Positions 59,321-64,000 of a stretch of 64,000 nt of DNA are shown here, piece after piece. The notes under the pieces were generated by a model, which had not been told where the DNA came from, searched no databases, and saw only the letters and a list, made by a program, of their open reading frames with translations. The translations under genes were made by a program, and so were the position numbers. The stretch covers positions 124,001-188,000 of the forward strand of contig NZ_AXAY01000001.1 in assembly GCF_000473045.1 (NCBI RefSeq), read 5' to 3'. Every line of letters begins with the position of its first letter. Positions within the stretch are counted from its first letter, which is position 1. Source of the DNA: Bradyrhizobium sp. WSM3983 (GTDB taxonomy: Bacteria > Pseudomonadota > Alphaproteobacteria > Rhizobiales > Xanthobacteraceae).

Positions 59321-61525
59321 CTAACGCGCCAGCACGATCGACACCTGGATCTGGCCGCGCGTCCGCAGCACCTCCAGCGCGACGTCGTCGCCGTGGCGGC
59401 TGACGCGCAGATCGACGCTGGACGCCCCCAGCCGCAGGTCGCGCAGGATGATCTCGTTCAAAAACGCCGGGAGATGCGGATTGCGCAGTCGGATTTCTCC
59501 GCGTCCGACATCGAACTCGATGCCCAGCGCCGCCTCCAGGAGCGTGAACGGCGTCGCGCTGGCCCAGGCCTGCGGTGCGCAGGCGACCGGATAGAGTGTC
59601 GGACCGCGGCGTCTCTCGCGGCGGAAGCCGCAGAACAACTCCGGCAGCCGGCGCAGATCCATGTAGGTCGCGGCATCGAACAGGCCCTTGAACACGTGCG
59701 CGACCGCGTGCTTGAGGCCGTAATGCGCGAGCCCGAGCGCGATCAGCGCATTGTCGTGCGGCCAGATCGATCCGTCGTGATACGACATCGGATTGTAGCG
59801 TACCTCGCCGCGCGCTACGGTGCGGATGCCCCAGCCCGAGAAGAAGTGCGGCCGCATCAGGTCGGCGGCAACGAGCCGGGCGCGGTCCTCGCGGATCATG
59901 CCGCTGAACAGCACCTGGCCCGCATTCGAGGTACGGACCTCGCATCGCTGCTTCTTGCCGTCGAGCGCGAGCGCATAGGTGCCGAGTTCCTCACACCAGA
60001 ATGCCTTTTCGAAGCGCTCGGCCAGCGCCGTGGCTTCCGCATCGAGCTTCTTGGCGAGGTCAGGCTTGCCGAGCCGCAGTGCGCATCGCGCGGCGAGCTG
60101 TTTTGCGGCGTAGACATAGCCCTGGACCTCGGCGAGCGCGATGTTGCCCTCCGCGAGCTTGCCGTCGGCATGGAAGATCGCGTCGAAAGAGTCCTTCCAT
60201 CCCTGATTGGCGAGCCCCTTCTCGGTGGCGCGCTGGTATTCGACAAAGCCGTCCTGATCGGGGTCGCCGGGACCGTCGATCCAGGCAAGTCCGGCCTCGA
60301 TCGCGGGCCACAGTTCGACCAACGTCTTCTCGTCGCCGGTGCGCTCGAAATAGCGGCCGGCAAGCAGGACGAACAACGCGGTCGAATCCACGCTGCCGTA
60401 ATATTGCGAGAACGGCACTTCGCGCAGCGCCGCCATCTCGCCGCCGCGCATCTCGTGCAGTATCTTTCCCGGTGCGGCATCGGCCAGCGGATCGACCGCC
60501 TTGGCCTGGAAATGCGCGAGCCGCCGCAGCACGCCCTTCGCCACCCGCGGATCGACCCACAGCATCTGCAGCGCGGTGATTAGGCCGTCGCGGCCGAACG
60601 TCGTCGAATACCAGGGAATGCCGGCATAGGGATAGCGCCCCTGCGGCGTCTCCGTCATGAGCATGTTGAGGTCGGCCATGGCCTGGCACAGCACCTCGTT
60701 AAAAATGTTGTTGGAGGTCTCGATGCAGGCCGCGCCAATCGTCGACTGCCGCATCTCGCGGCGGTGGGCGAGCAGGCCCCGGAAGAACCGCGCCGGCTTC
60801 TCCGCGATCGGCCGGTTGCAGGATACGGCCATGAACAGCGATTTCGTCTCATGCGGATCGAGCTCGAGCTGCCAGGTCGCGGCATTCACCGAGAGCCGCG
60901 TCGGACGCGGATCGAAATGCAGCCCGGTGGTCCGCTCGGCATCGTCGAGGCCGCGATATTCGAACAGCACGTCGGTCGGCCCGAGCAGCTTGCTGGTGCC
61001 GGTCCCGCGGCGCGGCCGCCGCTCGCCGCGGACCTCGAACAGATCGGCGAAATCGCTGTCGAACAGCAACGTCAGCTCGAAGCTGGCGCGCTGCTCGCCG
61101 TGGTTCTGCAACCCGATGCGCTGATACGCCGTGCCGCGCCACAGGAAGATCGTGCGCACGATGTGCAGCAGGTCCTTTTGCAGCACAATGCGGCCCTGGC
61201 GATAGATGTCGGGATTGGTGAGGTCGACCGTCAGTCCCGAATTGTCATCGCGCAGATTCGACCCAAGCAAGAGCGGCTGGAGATCGTCGAGGACGAGTTC
61301 CAGCCGCGCCAGATAACGCGTGTCGTAGTTGAACAGGCCATCCGGCCCGCCGGCCGAGGCGCCGATGTCGCCATGGCTGTCCAGCACGATGAACGTGTCG
61401 TCGTGCTTGAGCGACCGCCGCGGACGCGCGGCGGGGCCCGTCATCGGGATATAGAACGCCTGCTCCGCGACGGTCTCTATCGTCTGCGACACCGAAATGA
61501 TCTTGGTTGCGGCTTCGGCTGCCAT
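59321..61525 (-). CDS. Amylo-alpha-1,6-glucosidase (glycogen debranching-type, GH63-like)
   Basis: 734 residues from the ATG at 61525, behind GGGGAG. The N-terminal glucan-binding domain (about 30-240: DDTFIVLDSHGDIGASAGGPDGLFNYDTRYLARLEL) is followed by a large (alpha/alpha)6 catalytic domain (about 275-690: IPWYSTTFGRDGLITALQMLW, SYHDGSIWPHDNALIALGL with acidic residues). It would debranch glycogen or trim oligosaccharides. First gene of the debranching/PRC/MFS cluster; the ABC exporter gene lies 60 bases upstream. Confidence 0.88.
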   Translation of the reverse strand: MAAEAATKIISVSQTIETVAEQAFYIPMTGPAARPRRSLKHDDTFIVLDSHGDIGASAGGPDGLFNYDTRYLARLELVLDDLQPLLLGSNLRDDNSGLTVDLTNPDIYRQGRIVLQKDLLHIVRTIFLWRGTAYQRIGLQNHGEQRASFELTLLFDSDFADLFEVRGERRPRRGTGTSKLLGPTDVLFEYRGLDDAERTTGLHFDPRPTRLSVNAATWQLELDPHETKSLFMAVSCNRPIAEKPARFFRGLLAHRREMRQSTIGAACIETSNNIFNEVLCQAMADLNMLMTETPQGRYPYAGIPWYSTTFGRDGLITALQMLWVDPRVAKGVLRRLAHFQAKAVDPLADAAPGKILHEMRGGEMAALREVPFSQYYGSVDSTALFVLLAGRYFERTGDEKTLVELWPAIEAGLAWIDGPGDPDQDGFVEYQRATEKGLANQGWKDSFDAIFHADGKLAEGNIALAEVQGYVYAAKQLAARCALRLGKPDLAKKLDAEATALAERFEKAFWCEELGTYALALDGKKQRCEVRTSNAGQVLFSGMIREDRARLVAADLMRPHFFSGWGIRTVARGEVRYNPMSYHDGSIWPHDNALIALGLAHYGLKHAVAHVFKGLFDAATYMDLRRLPELFCGFRRERRRGPTLYPVACAPQAWASATPFTLLEAALGIEFDVGRGEIRLRNPHLPAFLNEIILRDLRLGASSVDLRVSRHGDDVALEVLRTRGQIQVSIVLAR

Positions 61526-61584
61526 GAGCTGCTCCCCTGCGGCTTGTTTCTCGAACGCGACCAACGCAAACGCAACTGTTGGGT

Positions 61585-63348
61585 TTACGCGGCGAACTTC
61601 GCGAGCCGGCTCATTTCCTGCGTCACCAGCTCACGGTACGGACCGTGGCCCTGCATCAGGCGGTCGGGCGCGCCGTCCTCGATGATCTTGCCATGCTTGA
61701 GCACGATCACCCGGTCGAAATTGCGCAGCGTCGCAAGGCGATGCGCGATCGCGATCACGGTGCGGCCGCGCATCAGCCGCGACAGCGCCTCGCGGATGGC
61801 TTCCTCGGACTCACTGTCGAGCGCGGCCGTCGCCTCGTCAAGCAGCAGGATCGGCGCGTCCTTCACGAAGGCGCGCGCGATCGCAATGCGTTGCCGCTGG
61901 CCGCCGGACATCTTGACGCCGCGGTCGCCGACCATGGTGTCGAGACCTTCCGGCAGGCTATCGATGAAATCGCAGCGCGCCGCGATCGCCGCGCGCAGCA
62001 CCTCGTCATCGGTCGCATTCGGCCGGCCGTAGCGGATGTTCTCACGAATGGAGCGGTGGAACAACGAAATGTCCTGCGGCACCACGGAGATCGCCTCGCG
62101 CAAGCTCTGCTGCGTCACCATGGAGATGTCCTGACCGTCGACAGTTACGCTGCCCTCGTCGACATCGTAGAAGCGCTGCAGCAGCGTGAACAGTGTCGAC
62201 TTTCCGCCGCCGGACTGGCCGACCAGGCCGACGCGCTGGCCGGGCTGGAGCCGCAGGCTGAATCGCTCAAAGATCTTCTCAGCCCCGGGATAGCCGAAGG
62301 TGACGTTGTTATAGGCGATCGCGACGCCAGTCTTGACCAGCGGTTCCGCCTCCGGGTGATCGCGTAGCTCGTGCGGCACCAGCAGCGTCGCAATCGCCTC
62401 GGTCAGGCGCGCGACGTGCTGGGTGACATCGACCAGGGCCACGGCGAGATCGCGCGTCGCACTGAGAATGGAGATGCCGAGGGTACAGACCAGCACGACG
62501 TCGCCGGTGGTCGCCTCGCCCTGCTGCCAGAGCGTGACGGCCCAGGCCATCAGCGCAACGGTCAAAAGCACGGTCACGCCGGCATGTAACAGCCGCAGCT
62601 TCTCCAGATAACGCAGGCTGCGGCTTCGCGCGGTGAGCTCCCGGTTGACGGTGGCATCGAACCGCTCGTGCTCATGGCCGATGCCGCAGAACGCCCTAAC
62701 CAGCGGCATATTGCTGATGACGTCGATCATCTCGCCGTCCACGACGGCGGCCTTGTCGGCGAAATCGTCATGCAGCGGCTTGCCGGCCGCAGCCAGATGG
62801 AACATGGCGATCACCATGCCGCCGGCGATCACGGTAAGGCCGAGTGCCATATACGGGCTCACGGTTCCAATCAGCGCTATTGCCGCAATTGTGGCGATGC
62901 ACGGCGGCAACACGTTCCAGACGAACATGTTCTCGACGGTGAACACCGCATTGGATGTGGCCGTAATGCGGCTGGTCAGCATGCCCGGCATGCGGTCCGA
63001 GAAATAGCTCGGCGCATGCCCGGTCAGATGACGAAATATGTCACGGCGTAAATCGCCCGTGACACGCACGAAGGTGAAGCTCGCCGTCCAGCTCGCGATC
63101 CGCCACAGAAAGTTGTCCGCCGCGATCAGCGACATGAGCAGAATGAATGCCAGCCATACGCTACCACCATGCGAGGTCCCCGCCGACAGACTGTCGACAA
63201 GAGATTTGACGCCGTATTGCGTGCCGACCGAGCAGGCGACGGCTGCAACGACGGCGCCCAGGATCACCAGATGCGACGCCAATCGACGCCGCAAATAGCG
63301 CAGGACAAAGGCAAATGGCCTGCGCGCGTATCCAGAAAGGTGATCCAT
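61585..63348 (-). CDS. ABC exporter, fused membrane and ATPase domains
   Basis: 587 residues from the ATG at 63348. The longer open frame upstream carries no membrane helices and ignores a clear start. Six-helix exporter domain (about 20-310) and an ATPase domain (about 345-575) with Walker A GQSGGGKST, signature MSGGQRQR and Walker B ILLLDEATAAL. Half-transporter of the MsbA/MDR type, probably a homodimer; substrate unknown. An EcfG-like promoter lies about 52-77 bases upstream. Confidence 0.9.
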   Translation of the reverse strand: MDHLSGYARRPFAFVLRYLRRRLASHLVILGAVVAAVACSVGTQYGVKSLVDSLSAGTSHGGSVWLAFILLMSLIAADNFLWRIASWTASFTFVRVTGDLRRDIFRHLTGHAPSYFSDRMPGMLTSRITATSNAVFTVENMFVWNVLPPCIATIAAIALIGTVSPYMALGLTVIAGGMVIAMFHLAAAGKPLHDDFADKAAVVDGEMIDVISNMPLVRAFCGIGHEHERFDATVNRELTARSRSLRYLEKLRLLHAGVTVLLTVALMAWAVTLWQQGEATTGDVVLVCTLGISILSATRDLAVALVDVTQHVARLTEAIATLLVPHELRDHPEAEPLVKTGVAIAYNNVTFGYPGAEKIFERFSLRLQPGQRVGLVGQSGGGKSTLFTLLQRFYDVDEGSVTVDGQDISMVTQQSLREAISVVPQDISLFHRSIRENIRYGRPNATDDEVLRAAIAARCDFIDSLPEGLDTMVGDRGVKMSGGQRQRIAIARAFVKDAPILLLDEATAALDSESEEAIREALSRLMRGRTVIAIAHRLATLRNFDRVIVLKHGKIIEDGAPDRLMQGHGPYRELVTQEMSRLAKFAA

Positions 63349-63399
63349 GTGACACTCGACCCCGTCGTGATAATTCCAATTGTTCTTACTGGCCGATTG

Positions 63400-63425
63400 A
63401 ACATCGACCGCTTCGCCTCGGTTCC
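63400..63425 (-). promoter_or_regulatory. Near-consensus EcfG promoter of the ABC exporter gene
   Basis: Minus strand GGAAC (63425-63421), 17-base spacer, TGTT (63403-63400), one mismatch in the -10 part; predicted start about 40 bases before the ATG. Confidence 0.4.
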
Positions 63426-63527
63426 GGGCACCGTCATCACGACATGCGGATGCGGACGATCTGCGAAGAGGTGATGGCAGCATCGAGACAGGCGCCAGAT
63501 GTGTCCAATAAGTAACGTCTGTTGAAC

Positions 63528-63552
63528 GGAACTTCGCAACTGCGGGAACGTT
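63528..63552 (+). promoter_or_regulatory. EcfG promoter upstream of the glycosyltransferase
   Basis: GGAAC (63528-63532), 16-base spacer, CGTT (63549-63552): exact consensus. The second half overlaps a 12-bp palindrome (GGGAACGTTCCC, 63544-63555). The gene starts 72 bases further. Confidence 0.7.
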
Positions 63553-63624
63553 CCCTTGTCTGGCATTTGCCGGTGCCGATACGCTGGGGGTTTCAAAGTT
63601 CATGATCGCAGAGGAGATGGCGAG

Positions 63625-64000
63625 ATGCGCATCGCGCAGGTAGCTCCGTTGACGGAGGCTGTTCCACCCAAGCTGTATGGCGGCACCGAGCGGGTGGTGC
63701 ATTGGTTGACGGAAGAGTTGGTTGCCCTCGGACACGACGTCACACTGTTCGCTAGTGGCGATTCACAGACGTCGGCGAAGCTGGACGCGTTATGGCCGCG
63801 GGCGCTTCGCCTCGACGGTTCCGTGCGCGATCCCAACGCGCTGCACATGGTGCTCTTGGAGCGCGTGCGGCAAAAATGTGACGACGAGGAGTTCGACTTC
63901 CTCCACTTCCACCTCGATTATTATCCGTGGTCGCTGTTTTACCGGCAGCCGACACCGTTCCTGACCACGCTGCACGGCCGGCTCGATTTGCCGGAGCATC
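63625..64000 (+). CDS. GT4-family glycosyltransferase, 3'-truncated by the window
   Basis: The first 125 residues of a GT-B glycosyltransferase (MRIAQVAPLTEAVPPKLYGGTERVVHWLTEELVALGHDVTLFASGDSQT...FDFLHFHLDYYPWSLFYRQPTPFLTTLHGRLD). The G-G-T-E-R loop and the H-x-H/LHGRLD pattern are typical of family 4. Start ATG 63625 follows GAGGAG at 8 bases and lies behind an exact EcfG promoter, suggesting a role in stress-induced surface or storage polysaccharide. Confidence 0.85.
   Translation, partial: MRIAQVAPLTEAVPPKLYGGTERVVHWLTEELVALGHDVTLFASGDSQTSAKLDALWPRALRLDGSVRDPNALHMVLLERVRQKCDDEEFDFLHFHLDYYPWSLFYRQPTPFLTTLHGRLDLPEH

Noticed and set aside
63349..63735. 129-residue N-terminal extension of the ABC exporter
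   Set aside because: No domain, no ribosome site, and it would overlap the EcfG promoter and start of the glycosyltransferase.

Overview
This 64 kb window is chromosomal DNA of an alphaproteobacterium, almost certainly Bradyrhizobium or a very close relative. The strongest evidence is a complete microaerobic respiration locus whose products keep the residue numbering known from B. diazoefficiens (B. japonicum): FixL with His200, Arg206, His214, Arg220 and His291, FixJ with Asp55, FixK2 of 232 residues with Cys183, and FixN of 549 residues. The nitrate-assimilation order narK-bjgb-flp-nasC is also the one described in that genus. GC content is high, so open frames on the antisense strand are long and mostly meaningless. 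I saw no rRNA or tRNA genes, CRISPR arrays, insertion sequences or prophage.

Layout. 1-7.2 kb: the 3' end of a polyphosphate kinase 2 gene, a membrane-anchored TAXI-type binding protein, an alcohol dehydrogenase, an EamA transporter, an aldo/keto reductase and a P1B ATPase with a TPC membrane motif. 7.3-16.6 kb: nitrate/nitrite region. nasC, flp, bjgb and narK read leftward from a sigma-54-like promoter followed by a terminator-like leader. A formate/nitrite channel (nirC-like) reads rightward from a consensus sigma-54 promoter and is followed by a PP2C-Ser/Thr kinase fusion protein. 16.6-28 kb: an intradiol dioxygenase, a serine hydrolase, small secreted and membrane proteins under EcfG-type promoters, an HWE histidine kinase, CcdA, a LysR-XRE pair, an L,D-transpeptidase and an atypical crotonase. 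28-32.5 kb: a patchy accessory stretch with somewhat lower GC, holding small monooxygenase-like proteins, hypothetical secreted proteins and two broken gene fragments (class III cyclase and EF-G) joined head to head.

32.5-44.3 kb: mixed metabolism. It holds an ASCH protein, an isopropylmalate/tartrate dehydrogenase-like enzyme, a Zn alcohol dehydrogenase, a CoA-transferase, glycogen synthase, an MpaB-type oxygenase, a patatin, a LysR regulator, a peroxiredoxin, a cupin and an MFS exporter. 44.3-57.4 kb: fixNOQP and fixGHIS on the minus strand, each behind a perfect TTGA-N6-TCAA FixK box; a universal-stress/CBS pair; and fixL-fixJ-response regulator-fixK2 on the plus strand. 57.4-64 kb: an MFS transporter, a PRC-barrel protein, an amylo-alpha-1,6-glucosidase, an ABC exporter and the start of a glycosyltransferase behind a perfect EcfG promoter.

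How it works together. FixL senses O2 and phosphorylates FixJ, which activates fixK2. FixK2 then drives the cbb3 oxidase (fixNOQP) and its copper/haem assembly factors (fixGHIS), and perhaps the Usp/CBS pair and the TPC ATPase through imperfect boxes. The nitrate genes appear to be under nitrogen control (sigma-54), with probable antitermination in the narK leader. A second layer, the general stress response (EcfG), is suggested by several GGAAC-N16/17-CGTT promoters near storage-carbohydrate, envelope and small-protein genes. One novelty candidate is the kinase-phosphatase fusion beside the nitrite channel with its triplicated 18-bp repeat. The other is the divergent EcfG promoter pair driving unannotated miniproteins next to an HWE kinase.
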